From Chromatiales bacterium (GTDB taxonomy: Bacteria > Pseudomonadota > Gammaproteobacteria > Steroidobacterales > GCA-2729495): a stretch of 64,000 nt of DNA. The position numbers and the translations under genes were made by a program. The stretch lies in NCBI GenBank assembly GCA_002688175.1, contig NZCC01000061.1:1-64000 (forward strand), given 5' to 3'. This document shows positions 52,548 to 61,816 of the stretch, in pieces. Positions within the stretch are counted from its first letter, which is position 1; every line of letters starts with the position of its first letter. The notes beneath the pieces are model-generated. The model made no database searches. It was not told the origin of the DNA and saw nothing but the letters and a program-made list of their open reading frames with translations.

Positions 52548-52967
52548 TTGATCTTCTTTATGAGTAAATTCGGATGCGTCATGAGCGGCAATACACCTGA
52601 CGATATTCAACTTCAACAAGAATCCAAAAGTATGCATTCAGGTCGCGATATACGCGCGTATGTTTATGATCAACATATTGCGGCACGCAAACAACGTGGC
52701 TTGCCGCCTGTCACTGACATTAAGAAGGTTAGGATGGAAAAAAGCATTGACTGGGATGGGATAACCGAACGCAGGAGACAGGATGCCGATTCTGTGGCCG
52801 AACGTACAGCATGGGATCTAATCATCGATGATCCGACCCTGACGGTTCGCCAAATGCACCCATTTATACACTTAACACTCTCGCTACTTCGGTCCTGGGA
52901 ATTTTTTGCCGTGCTTGCTGTCATCTTTGCAATTACCACAATCTTCTGGATGATAGTCCCGAAGTAA
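52548..52967 (+). CDS. C-tail-anchored hypothetical protein
   Basis: A 139-residue protein, hydrophilic for the first 110 residues (SGRDIRAYVYDQHIAARKQR, TERRRQDADSVAERTAWDLI) and ending in a single membrane segment (FFAVLAVIFAITTIFWMIV). The N-terminal part is predicted to be cytoplasmic. The start could also be ATG 52560 or 52581. No family is recognised. A terminator follows at 53098. Confidence 0.55.
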   Translation: MIFFMSKFGCVMSGNTPDDIQLQQESKSMHSGRDIRAYVYDQHIAARKQRGLPPVTDIKKVRMEKSIDWDGITERRRQDADSVAERTAWDLIIDDPTLTVRQMHPFIHLTLSLLRSWEFFAVLAVIFAITTIFWMIVPK

Positions 52968-53097
52968 CTACCCAGTTCTTTGGCTGTTAAATCGGTTTTC
53001 CGAGAACCGAATCGCGACAATTACGTATTACATTCTCAACAAACTTGAAGCAATCTATATGCACTGGCTAAAACCCAGTCACATGTCCTCCAATATT

Positions 53098-53125
53098 TGG
53101 CCTCGCTTTGCGGGGCCTTTGTTTT
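53098..53125 (+). terminator. Rho-independent terminator
   Basis: GGCCTCGC-TTT-GCGGGGCC, an 8-bp stem with one G-T pair, followed by TTTGTTTTT. It lies 130 bp after the C-tail-anchored gene and 27 bp before the convergent oxidoreductase stop. Confidence 0.75.
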
Positions 53126-53151
53126 TCTGGCCGGATAACTGCTTACACTAA

Positions 53152-54747
53152 TCAACCAAGATCTTGCAGAATAATTTTCGCCGCATTGCGCCCGCATGCC
53201 CCCATGACGCCGCCACCCGGGTGAGTGCCAGCACCGCATAGATACAACCCTGGCAGGGGCATCCGGTACCCGCTCGCCGCAGGCGTCGGGCGCATGAACC
53301 ACAGACGATCTGGCGTCATGGCCCCGTGAAAGATGTTGCCACCGGTAATACCAAAAATGCGTTCAAGATCAGGTGGCGCAAGAATCTCACGGTGTAGTAC
53401 GTAACTGCTAAAACAAGGTGCAACTTCATCAACAAGCGCAAAAACATGGTCAGCAAAGTTCTCACGCTCCTTGCTCCAGTAGGCATCACCCATTTCATTA
53501 GGCATAGGCACATGTTGCACAAACAATGAGACCAGGTGCTTGCCAGGCGGCGTAATGCTGTCGTCAATAGTCGAGGGAATCGTCATTTCTATCATGGGTC
53601 GTTGCGGAAACTGACCGGCCTGCGCGTTGATAAATGACTCCTCCAGAGCCGACATAGACGTTGCTCCAATATGTATTGTGCCCTGTAGCTCCTTGTGGGC
53701 TCCAGGCCTTGATTTAAACTCCGGTAACTTATCTAAGGCGACATTGATCTTCATCACCGGACTACGATAATCCAGATTTTCTGTCTGCTCTCGCACATCA
53801 TCCGGCAATAGCTCATCACCCAACAGGTCAAGCAACGTAGTTTGCGGATCTGCGCTGGACACGACGGTGCGCGCCGAAAACTCGGTACCATCTTCAAGAA
53901 CGACGCCAGTGGCCCGCCCGGCTGCAGTGCGAATCTTTGCGACACTTGCTGAGCACCTGATTTCAGCCCCGTGCCCTTGCGCAGCTGTCGCGATTGCAGC
54001 AGACACACTCCCCATGCCGCCACGTGCATAAGCCCAGGTTCCACGGATACCATTTGTTTCGCCCATAACATGATGAAGCAACACGTAGCCGGTACCCGGT
54101 GTCGATGGAGCTGCCCATGCTCCTATGATTGCATCAGTCGCCAGCGTCGAGCGCAACGGTTCACTTTCAAACCACGCATTTATCATCGGCGCTGCTGCAC
54201 CGGTCATCATCGCGACACCTTTGGGCAGGTCTGTACCCAACCGCCACACACGTCTGAATAGTTTCAGCAAGGCTCCCAATTCACTCAAACGCGGCCGATC
54301 AACGTTCAGCGGTGGGACATCGAGTAAGGGCTCTACAGTCTGAGCAATACGTTCAAGAAAATTCTCGTAGTCAGGATAGCGCCGTGCATCTTTCTCCGAG
54401 AAGTAGCGAATTTCATTACAAGTCGCAACGCGATCAGGGGAGAGTACCAACCCACGATTGTCAGCCTGCGGAGTAAAAGAAGATGGATTTCTGGGCAGCA
54501 ACCTAAGACCATGCTCAGCGAGACACAGCTCTTTGACCACTAACGGCCGTAATAAACCAGCAACATATGAGGCACGAGACACGTGAAAGCCCGGCCACAG
54601 CTCTTCCGTCACTGCACACCCACCGATAATTCCACGACGCTCGAGAACCAGAACCCTTAGACCCGCTCGGGCCAGATACGCAGCTGTCGTCAGGCCATTG
54701 TGACCGGCACCGATGATGATGACATCATGGCTTGTTGCGGCATTCAT
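53152..54747 (-). CDS. Phytoene-desaturase-like FAD oxidoreductase (PYROXD2 type)
   Basis: A 531-residue flavoprotein. The N-terminal dinucleotide fold is IIGAGHNGLTTAAYLARAG, followed by GGCAVTEELWPGF. Middle segments (ARGGMGSVSAAIATAAQGHG) and the C-terminal GLYLCGAGTHPGGGVMGACG match the NAD(P)/FAD family that includes human PYROXD2 and phytoene desaturases. No carotenoid genes are adjacent, so a general oxidoreductase annotation is safer. Monocistronic. Confidence 0.9.
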   Translation of the reverse strand: MNAATSHDVIIIGAGHNGLTTAAYLARAGLRVLVLERRGIIGGCAVTEELWPGFHVSRASYVAGLLRPLVVKELCLAEHGLRLLPRNPSSFTPQADNRGLVLSPDRVATCNEIRYFSEKDARRYPDYENFLERIAQTVEPLLDVPPLNVDRPRLSELGALLKLFRRVWRLGTDLPKGVAMMTGAAAPMINAWFESEPLRSTLATDAIIGAWAAPSTPGTGYVLLHHVMGETNGIRGTWAYARGGMGSVSAAIATAAQGHGAEIRCSASVAKIRTAAGRATGVVLEDGTEFSARTVVSSADPQTTLLDLLGDELLPDDVREQTENLDYRSPVMKINVALDKLPEFKSRPGAHKELQGTIHIGATSMSALEESFINAQAGQFPQRPMIEMTIPSTIDDSITPPGKHLVSLFVQHVPMPNEMGDAYWSKERENFADHVFALVDEVAPCFSSYVLHREILAPPDLERIFGITGGNIFHGAMTPDRLWFMRPTPAASGYRMPLPGLYLCGAGTHPGGGVMGACGRNAAKIILQDLG

Positions 54748-54996
54748 CCAGCAACTATACAGGCACGCTAAAGGCCTACGTAGCTATTTGCCGTTTAACT
54801 TTATGAAAAATACCCCCTTTCTTTTACCAGAGCATCTGTTATAGTCCGCTCCGTCCTGGCGCACTTCGGTCTGCGCCATTCACTTCAGGCGCAATTCCGC
54901 GACCCTGAAGCCAATCAAGAAGATTCACCCTTGACCGACCCATGCCGGATGAAGATCCGTTGCGTTTGGGCGGGGCAATCTCGGAGTATTTACTAC

Positions 54997-56283
54997 ATGT
55001 TATTTTCCAAACTCGGCCTGTCGGCCGAATTGCTGCGTGCTGTTCAGGAACAAGGCTACGAAGAAGCCACCCCAGTCCAACAGCAAGCAATACCGCTCGT
55101 GCTGGAAGGGCGGGATATCCTGGCCGGTGCACAAACCGGTACCGGCAAAACCGCCGGATTCACATTGCCGTTGCTACAGCGTCTGCAAATGACTGCTGCC
55201 GACGGACGCAAACGACGCGTCCGGGCCTTAATCCTGACACCAACGCGTGAACTGGCAGCACAGGTTTCTGAAAGCGTTCGTACATACGGGCGGCACTTGC
55301 CGTACAGAACTGTAGTTATTTATGGCGGCGTCAGTATCAACCCGCAAATTACCAAGTTGCATAAAGGTGTCGATATCGTCGTCGCCACGCCAGGGCGCCT
55401 GCTCGACCACCTGCAACAAGGCACCATCAATCTCGGTGCCGTCGAGATGCTGGTACTCGATGAAGCCGATCGCATGCTCGATATGGGATTCATTCGTGAC
55501 ATCCGCAAGCTACTGAAAGCACTACCGACGCATCGCCAGAACCTGTTGTTCTCGGCAACCTTTTCAAAGGAAATCAAGAAACTTGCCAATGACCTGCTGA
55601 ACTCGCCGATTGAAGTTCAGGTAGCGCGTCGCAATACGACGGTAGAACTCGTCACACAAATAGTGCACCCGGTTGACCGGGGCCGCAAACGTGAGCTTTT
55701 ATCACATCGTATCGGTGCGGAGAACTGGCAACAGGTACTGGTTTTCACCCGCACCAAGCACGGCGCCAACCGTCTAGCGGAACAGCTTTCAAACGACGGG
55801 CTCAAAGCCACAGCGATTCACGGCAACAAGTCACAGGGTGCGCGGACACGAGCGCTGGCAGACTTTAAGTCAGGGGCCGCCAGGGTCCTGGTCGCAACCG
55901 ATGTCGCAGCACGCGGCCTCGATATCGATCGACTACCGCATGTCGTTAACTACGAATTGCCCAACGTACCGGAAGACTACGTGCATCGTATCGGACGCAC
56001 CGCCCGCGCCGGGCAGGAAGGCCATGCCGTATCACTGGTATGTGTTGATGAACTTAAGCTGCTGGAGAGCATTGAACGTCTGCTGGAAGGCAAAATTGAA
56101 CAGCAGATCATCCCCGGCTACGAGCCGGATCCACGCATCAAGGCTGAACCGATCAAGCACGGACGTTCAAATCGACCAACTCGTAACACCGGTGCCCGCA
56201 AGAAAGGACATAGTGGTGCTCCACAAAGCCGTGGCGGACAGCGAAAACGCTCATCGGGTCGTCGTCAGCGCCGCACGGGATAA
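54997..56283 (+). CDS. rhlE: DEAD-box ATP-dependent RNA helicase, RhlE type
   Basis: About 428 residues from ATG 54997, with GGAG eleven bases upstream. All helicase motifs are present: Q motif [32 protein letters not shown] in [27 protein letters not shown] and [10 protein letters not shown]. The tail after about residue 385 is Arg/Lys-rich ([18 protein letters not shown]), as in RhlE proteins. A role in ribosome assembly or RNA turnover is expected. The frame is open upstream to 54931 but the family starts at [10 protein letters not shown]. Confidence 0.95.
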   Translation: MLFSKLGLSAELLRAVQEQGYEEATPVQQQAIPLVLEGRDILAGAQTGTGKTAGFTLPLLQRLQMTAADGRKRRVRALILTPTRELAAQVSESVRTYGRHLPYRTVVIYGGVSINPQITKLHKGVDIVVATPGRLLDHLQQGTINLGAVEMLVLDEADRMLDMGFIRDIRKLLKALPTHRQNLLFSATFSKEIKKLANDLLNSPIEVQVARRNTTVELVTQIVHPVDRGRKRELLSHRIGAENWQQVLVFTRTKHGANRLAEQLSNDGLKATAIHGNKSQGARTRALADFKSGAARVLVATDVAARGLDIDRLPHVVNYELPNVPEDYVHRIGRTARAGQEGHAVSLVCVDELKLLESIERLLEGKIEQQIIPGYEPDPRIKAEPIKHGRSNRPTRNTGARKKGHSGAPQSRGGQRKRSSGRRQRRTG

Positions 56284-56355
56284 ATCACTTGAGACAGCAT
56301 CCAGCCACATTCCGCATTGCGTGGATCGTGGCCGGAAGTTGTCCTGTGCCTGAGG

Positions 56356-58413
56356 TCATTCTTCGCTGGGACGAAACTCAGCGCAGAGTTGTTTCTGCAC
56401 ATCAGGTGGCACCATGCCATAGTGATCGAACGACATCGTAAATGCGCCTTCGCCTCCGGTCAGTGACTTGAGCGTCGTCTGATAATCGCCCAGCTCAGCA
56501 ACCGGTACGTTTGCCTGAATCCGGACCCGGTTGCCCGACAGTGTGTCATTGCCGTTAATCCGCGCACGCACACCGGACAAGTGCCCGGTAATATCGCCGA
56601 CGTGATTCGCCGGCGTCGTAACCTCAACATGTGCGATTGGTTCAAGAATAATTGGCTTGGCTTTCTCAATAGCATCCGCAAACGCCTTCTTACCGGCAGC
56701 AACGAAAGCAACCTCTTTCGAATCGACCGAGTGGTGCTTGCCGTCATAGACGATAACGCGCAGATCCTGAATCGGGTAACCCGCTATTGCACCCTGGTTC
56801 AATACCTGCCGAATTCCCTTTTCGACGGCCGGAATGAACTGGTGGGGTATCGCTCCACCGACAACCTTATTAACGAACTCGAATCCGGCATCGCGATTGA
56901 GCGGCTCAATACGCAGATACACCTCACCGAACTGCCCCGCTCCACCGGTCTGCTTCTTGTGCCGAGAATGTCCCTCAGCCTTTCTGGTCACTGTCTCTCG
57001 ATAGCTTATCTTCGGTGAATGCGTCAACACCTCGATATCAAATTCATCCTTCATCCGCTCTAATACAAGCCGTAAATGGAGTTCGCCCAGTCCCCTGAGA
57101 ACTGTCTCGTTGGCCTGCGCATTAAACTCTAGCAACAGGCTCGGGTCTTCCGCAATCAGCTTATGCAACGCATCGGAAAGCTTCTTCTCATCACCTCTGC
57201 GGGCCAATTCCAGCGCAACACCATACATCGGCGATGGCAACCCGATAGACTTCAGATGAAATTGATCCTCATCATGACTACTGTGCAGAACCGCATCAAA
57301 ATGCAGATCATCAATTTTTGATACAGCACAAATATCGCCAGGTACGGCACTCGATATTTCAATCGTTTCCTTACCCTGCAATCTATACAAATGGGAAACT
57401 TTAAATGACTTGCGACGCTCACCGATAAATACCTGGTCACCAGCCTTAACCGTCCCCTGGTGAACACGAAAAATTCCCATGCGGCCAATATATGGATCGA
57501 CATTAATCTTGAACAGGTGACCAATGAAATGGTCTTGAGGACTACCGGTAGCCTTGAATACTTTAGCCTCTTCACCCTCACCCCTGAGGAATTCCGGTGG
57601 ATTTGCCTCGAGTGGACTCGGCATCAACTTCGAAAATATATTCAACAACTGATTCAACCCGGAACCGGTTTCAGCTGAAACGAAGCAAACCGGAATCAAG
57701 TGGCCACGGCGCAACGCTTTCTCGAATGGATCATGCAGTTGCTCAGGAGTGATATCCTGACCCTGCTCAAGATAGATCTCCATCAATTCATCGTCAAGCT
57801 CGACAACCTGATCGATCATCTCGGTATGGGCAGCATCGACAAATGAAAAATCCGGTGTTTCATCAGACAGATCAAAAAAACAGTCGGCGACCGTACTGGC
57901 ACCGTTGGCCGGCAGATTAAGCGGCAAGCATTCACTGCCGAATGCCTCCCGAACCTGCTTTAGAGTTGCTTCCGGATCGGCGCCATCAGCATCGATCTGG
58001 CTAATGATAATCATCCGGCACAAATGCTGGCTGCCGGCAAATTTCATGAGTCGTTGCGCCACCATTTCGACACCGGCCTCTGCATTGATAACGACGGCTG
58101 CGGTCTCAACACCGGCTAACACGCTCATCGAGCGGCCGGAAAAATCCGGGTACCCCGGTGTATCGAGAATATTGACAAAAATATCGCCATAGTCGAAATG
58201 ACAGACGGCGGTATCGAGTGAATGCTGGTGCTGCTTTTCCTGTTTGAGGAAATCTGAAACGGTAGAGCCTCTGTCAATCCTGCCAGCTGATTTGATTGCG
58301 CCTGCCCTGGCGAGTAAAGCTTCAAGCAAAGTTGTTTTTCCGGAACCAGAATGCCCTACCAGTGCAATATTACGGACATGTGCCGTGTCGTGAAGTGTTT
58401 TCTTGGTGGCCAC
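56356..58413 (-). CDS. EF-G-like translational GTPase with divergent G4 motif
   Basis: About 685 residues, belonging to the elongation-factor-G-like family. G1 is GHSGSGKTT (20-28) and G3 is DTPGY (84-88). The G4 motif expected as NKxD reads SQID (138-141), so guanine specificity may be altered. The domain IV signature HKKQTGGAGQFGEVYLRIEP and C-terminal TGHLSGVRARI are well kept. GTG 58413 with GGGGG upstream is the probable start. Its exact job is unknown; it is not the housekeeping EF-G, which normally lies in the str operon. Convergent with rhlE. Confidence 0.9.
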   Translation of the reverse strand: MATKKTLHDTAHVRNIALVGHSGSGKTTLLEALLARAGAIKSAGRIDRGSTVSDFLKQEKQHQHSLDTAVCHFDYGDIFVNILDTPGYPDFSGRSMSVLAGVETAAVVINAEAGVEMVAQRLMKFAGSQHLCRMIIISQIDADGADPEATLKQVREAFGSECLPLNLPANGASTVADCFFDLSDETPDFSFVDAAHTEMIDQVVELDDELMEIYLEQGQDITPEQLHDPFEKALRRGHLIPVCFVSAETGSGLNQLLNIFSKLMPSPLEANPPEFLRGEGEEAKVFKATGSPQDHFIGHLFKINVDPYIGRMGIFRVHQGTVKAGDQVFIGERRKSFKVSHLYRLQGKETIEISSAVPGDICAVSKIDDLHFDAVLHSSHDEDQFHLKSIGLPSPMYGVALELARRGDEKKLSDALHKLIAEDPSLLLEFNAQANETVLRGLGELHLRLVLERMKDEFDIEVLTHSPKISYRETVTRKAEGHSRHKKQTGGAGQFGEVYLRIEPLNRDAGFEFVNKVVGGAIPHQFIPAVEKGIRQVLNQGAIAGYPIQDLRVIVYDGKHHSVDSKEVAFVAAGKKAFADAIEKAKPIILEPIAHVEVTTPANHVGDITGHLSGVRARINGNDTLSGNRVRIQANVPVAELGDYQTTLKSLTGGEGAFTMSFDHYGMVPPDVQKQLCAEFRPSEE

Positions 58414-58567
58414 AGATACCCCCTGTATTATTCTTCTGGGAAACAGGCTCAATTGCTGAACACCTGTAGGCTCTAAATATAGCAGAGCGTAACGAAAACC
58501 GTGGTGTGGATTACCGAAACACGTATAAGGGCCACAACTGGCATGGAATAAGGCTTTAAACCGCCCC

Positions 58568-58605
58568 GAGGTACCTGAACGGGGCCTGTTCAGGCTGGAT
58601 ACCTC
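58568..58605. promoter_or_regulatory. Long hairpin in the ggt leader
   Basis: GAGGTA-CCTGAAC (58568-58580) pairs with GTTCAGG (58588-58594) and, after a 5-nt bulge, TACCTC (58600-58605), around a GGGGCCT loop. It ends 36 bp before the ATG of the gamma-glutamyltransferase gene. It could be a leader structure or a dispersed repeat; no T-tract follows. Confidence 0.5.
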
Positions 58606-58641
58606 GTTGCGGAACCCGCGAAACGATGGGATATTCGATAC

Positions 58642-60351
58642 ATGCTGACTATGCGACTCACAGGCTTGGCCTTGTTGTTACCCATGCTAGCTGGGGTGCC
58701 CGCGGCTAACGGTGTCGAGCGGGGCACTGACAAAGACTTCGCCACCCGCTCGGAAGTGATCGCCACACATGGCATGGCCGCCACGAGCCAACCGCTGGCT
58801 ACTCAAATTGCGCTTGATATCCTCAAACGCGGCGGCAGTGCCGTCGATGCTGCGATTGCCGCGAATGCTGCGCTGGGACTGATGGAGCCAACCGGGAGTG
58901 GCATCGGCGGCAATCTGTTTGCCATCGTCTGGGAAGAGAAATCCCGTCGATTATGGGGCCTGAATGCCAGTGGCCGATCACCGCAATCTCTAACCTTTCA
59001 ATATTTTCTCGACCGGAAAATGCAACGCATTCCAGGCTATGGGGTCCTGCCCGTATCGGTCCCCGGGGCAGTAGATGGCTGGTTCGAATTGCATGATCGG
59101 TTTGGCCGCCTGCCGATGAGCGAAATTCTGCAGCCTGCCATAGACTATGCCCGCGATGGTTTCCCTGTCTCGGCACTCATCGCCCGGGGTTGGGCACGCA
59201 ACGCGCGGGCACTGAAAGACTATGCCGGGTTCGCTGCGACATTCATGCCCGGTGGCAAGACACCGTCCAAAGGAGATATTTTCAAGAACCCCAGGCTTGC
59301 CAACACTTATAGTCGTATCGCAGCTAGGGGTAGAGATGTTTTCTATCGTGGCTCGATTGCCCGCGAGATAGCCGACCATATGGAGCAACACGGCGGGTTT
59401 TTATCTGCAGTTGACCTGACCCAACACCGCTCCGAATGGGTAGAGCCGATCGGTACCAATTACCGGGGCTATACCCTGTGGGAGCTGCCCCCCAACGGCC
59501 AGGGAATTGCAGCATTACAGATACTGAATATCCTCGAACCTTATCCTTTACATGAGATGGGTTTTGGCAGCGTCGACCATGTCCATACTTTCGTCGAAGC
59601 AAAGAAACTGGCCTATGAAGACCGCGCAAGGTTCTATGCCGACCCCGATTTCAGTGATATTCCGGTCACTGCATTGACTTCAAAAAAATATGCGGACCAG
59701 CGCAGAAAATTACTGAGCCCAAAAAAGGCGGCTGCTTCCTATCCGGCCGGCAACCCGGCACTGGAAACCGGTGACACAATTTACCTGACTGTTGCAGATG
59801 CAGAGGGCAACATGGTGTCACTGATCCAGAGCAATTATCGCGGGATGGGATCAGGCGTTACCCCCGGTGAGCTGGGGTTTGTATTGCAGGATCGTGGCGA
59901 ATTGTTCAGCCTCGAGCCAGGACACCCCAATGTCTATGCGCCCGGCAAACGGCCCTTCCATACTATTATTCCGGCCTTCGTCACGCTTGACGGGTACCGC
60001 TACCTGAGCTTTGGTGTCATGGGCGGATCCATGCAGCCCCAGGGCCATGTCCAGATCCTGATGAACCTGATCGACTTTGGCATGAACCTGCAGGAAGCCG
60101 GTGATGCCCCCCGTATTCATCATGCCGGCTCCAGCCAGCCTACCGGGGAACTAATGCGGGACGGCGGCAAAATTTTCCTCGAACCCGGCTACCCACAGGA
60201 AACCTGGCGTGAACTTGAGGCCCGCGGACACCAGCTGGGTAAACGACCAGGAATATTTGGCGGCTACCAGGCTGTGATGTGGGATGACGAACGTAAGGTT
60301 TATCTTGGCGCATCCGAGTCACGCAAAGACGGTCATGCAGCCGGTTACTAG
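58642..60351 (+). CDS. ggt: Gamma-glutamyltransferase
   Basis: A 569-residue N-terminal nucleophile hydrolase with a signal peptide (GLALLLPMLAGVPAANG), so periplasmic. It cleaves gamma-glutamyl bonds of glutathione and related peptides after autoproteolysis. The expected nucleophile is Thr379 in ETGDTIYLTVADAEGN. Substrate-site segments SGIGGNLFAIVW, EPTGSG and MGSGVTPGELGF are present. Length and domain order are typical of the family. The next gene, marC-like, follows after 21 bp. Confidence 0.93.
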   Translation: MLTMRLTGLALLLPMLAGVPAANGVERGTDKDFATRSEVIATHGMAATSQPLATQIALDILKRGGSAVDAAIAANAALGLMEPTGSGIGGNLFAIVWEEKSRRLWGLNASGRSPQSLTFQYFLDRKMQRIPGYGVLPVSVPGAVDGWFELHDRFGRLPMSEILQPAIDYARDGFPVSALIARGWARNARALKDYAGFAATFMPGGKTPSKGDIFKNPRLANTYSRIAARGRDVFYRGSIAREIADHMEQHGGFLSAVDLTQHRSEWVEPIGTNYRGYTLWELPPNGQGIAALQILNILEPYPLHEMGFGSVDHVHTFVEAKKLAYEDRARFYADPDFSDIPVTALTSKKYADQRRKLLSPKKAAASYPAGNPALETGDTIYLTVADAEGNMVSLIQSNYRGMGSGVTPGELGFVLQDRGELFSLEPGHPNVYAPGKRPFHTIIPAFVTLDGYRYLSFGVMGGSMQPQGHVQILMNLIDFGMNLQEAGDAPRIHHAGSSQPTGELMRDGGKIFLEPGYPQETWRELEARGHQLGKRPGIFGGYQAVMWDDERKVYLGASESRKDGHAAGY

Positions 60352-60372
60352 TAAATTCACCTGGGGCCATCA

Positions 60373-60978
60373 ATGAACTGGCCGGATATTGCCCCCGCTG
60401 CCGCAACATTATTTTTTATCATGGACCCACTCGGCAACATGCCGGTATTCAACGCGATACTCGAACATTTCGACCGCCGGGAACGTTCTCTGATCGTCGC
60501 ACGCGAAATGATTTTTGCGCTGATCATCCTGATGACCTTCCTGTTTGCGGGGACCGCAATTCTGGACTTCATGCGCCTCAGCGGATCATCGCTAAGTATT
60601 GCCGGTGGTGTACTGCTTTTCATTATTGCGCTGCGTATGATTTTTCCACAGCCGGTCAGCGACCAGAATGATATCGTTGAGGATCCGTTCATCGTGCCAC
60701 TCGCAATGCCGATGATCGCCGGGCCGTCAACTATTGCGATCCTGTTGTTGCTCAGTTCCAGTCAGCCGGAGCATATCGTGGACTGGAGCATAGCTCTGCT
60801 TATTTCCTGGGCCGGAACAGCGGCAATTCTGACTGCATCACCGTTCCTGATGCGTTTTCTTGGTAACCGTGGCTCACGAGCGATGGGGCGGTTAATGGGC
60901 ATGTTACTCATCCTGCTAGCCACTCAGATGCTGCTGAATGGCGTCTCGGAATTCGTCCATTCACTCCAGACCGGTTAA
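60373..60978 (+). CDS. MarC/YhgN-family integral membrane protein
   Basis: A 201-residue protein with six hydrophobic segments and the family motif FFIMDPLGNMPVFNAIL near the start. GGVLLFIIALRMIFP and IAGPSTIAILLLLSSS are typical. The family is NAAT/MarC; function is not established. It lies 21 bp after ggt and is probably cotranscribed. Confidence 0.92.
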   Translation: MNWPDIAPAAATLFFIMDPLGNMPVFNAILEHFDRRERSLIVAREMIFALIILMTFLFAGTAILDFMRLSGSSLSIAGGVLLFIIALRMIFPQPVSDQNDIVEDPFIVPLAMPMIAGPSTIAILLLLSSSQPEHIVDWSIALLISWAGTAAILTASPFLMRFLGNRGSRAMGRLMGMLLILLATQMLLNGVSEFVHSLQTG

Positions 60979-61018
60979 CGGAACCCGGCAGCGTGAATCC
61001 CACTTAAGCGTTAACAAA

Positions 61019-61499
61019 TCAAGCTTCTACTGTAGCCGTCAAGGTACGTGAGACGCCACTGGCATCGACAGTTTCCAGTTCAACCGGACGCCGCCAAACA
61101 CTCTGCACATAGTTGAGAACTTTCTCGGTACGGCGCAGATCCAGCCCCCGTCCATCGGTTTTGTGGTCATGTACGAGATGCAGTTTACCGTCTACATCAA
61201 TCCGATCTGCATTAACGATCGGAGCGCCAAAATTATATATTGCGCTCCCAGCCTTCCAGTTCCGGCGCATAGTTCGCGATGAACCACAGCAAGTCATGTT
61301 CCGGACTTGGTGGAATTTTTGCTGCAATCCGCGCAGGCTCCAGTTCGGCTACTGCCGCATCTTCACCTGGTAGAGAATGGAAACGACCTCTGAATGAACT
61401 ATCCTGTTGTGTCATCGGTTTGCGGTACTTCGGATACAAGTCTCGATGAACACCTTTGAAAGCATCGATATGCGCCTCGAGGGCCAATGCCGCATCTAC
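61019..61499 (-). pseudogene. SpoVR-family remnant with internal deletion, truncated 5' end
   Basis: Two minus-strand frames carry pieces of a SpoVR/YcgB protein. The 5' piece includes FHSLPGEDAAVAELEP and EHDLLWFIANYAPELEGWER. Near 61235 it jumps directly to the C-terminal domain (YNFGAPIVNADRIDVDGKLH, LNYVQSVWRRPVELETVDAS) in another frame. SpoVR proteins are about 450-510 residues, so most of the middle is deleted. The 5' end stops at about 61499, where IS3 sequence begins on the other strand. Confidence 0.75.
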
Positions 61500-61622
61500 A
61501 AAACGCGAGATTTAGCCCGCGCCGATGTGTTCGATTACATCGAGGTGTTTTACAATCGAAACCGCCGACACAGCCATCTTGGCGGTGTCAGCCCCGAGGC
61601 ATTTGAACGTGCCTCATTATGA
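61491..61622 (+). mobile_element. IS3-family transposase C-terminal remnant
   Basis: The plus strand encodes RIYKTRDLARADVFDYIEVF, NRNRRHSHLGGVSPEAFERA and stop, the C-terminal end of an IS3-type OrfB integrase. Upstream sequence belongs to the SpoVR remnant instead, so only the right end of the element is left. Just beyond the stop, GGGGTGTCATCAATACC (from about 61630) resembles an IS3 terminal repeat, so the element edge is probably near 61658. Confidence 0.8.
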
Positions 61623-61816
61623 GGCTCCGGGGTGTCATCAATACCGTGGGAAGTCCAAACTTGCTTATAGCGGCCATTTCGCTGTCTTGCGCCAATCTGT
61701 CGTGGGTTGGCCCAAAGTGGCCGTTTAAGAAGGTTCTCGGAATCTGTGGCCACCACTCATTTGAGTGGGATACCATCGACCAAATTATCACTGTGAGCCG
61801 TTATGGAGGTTCCTGA

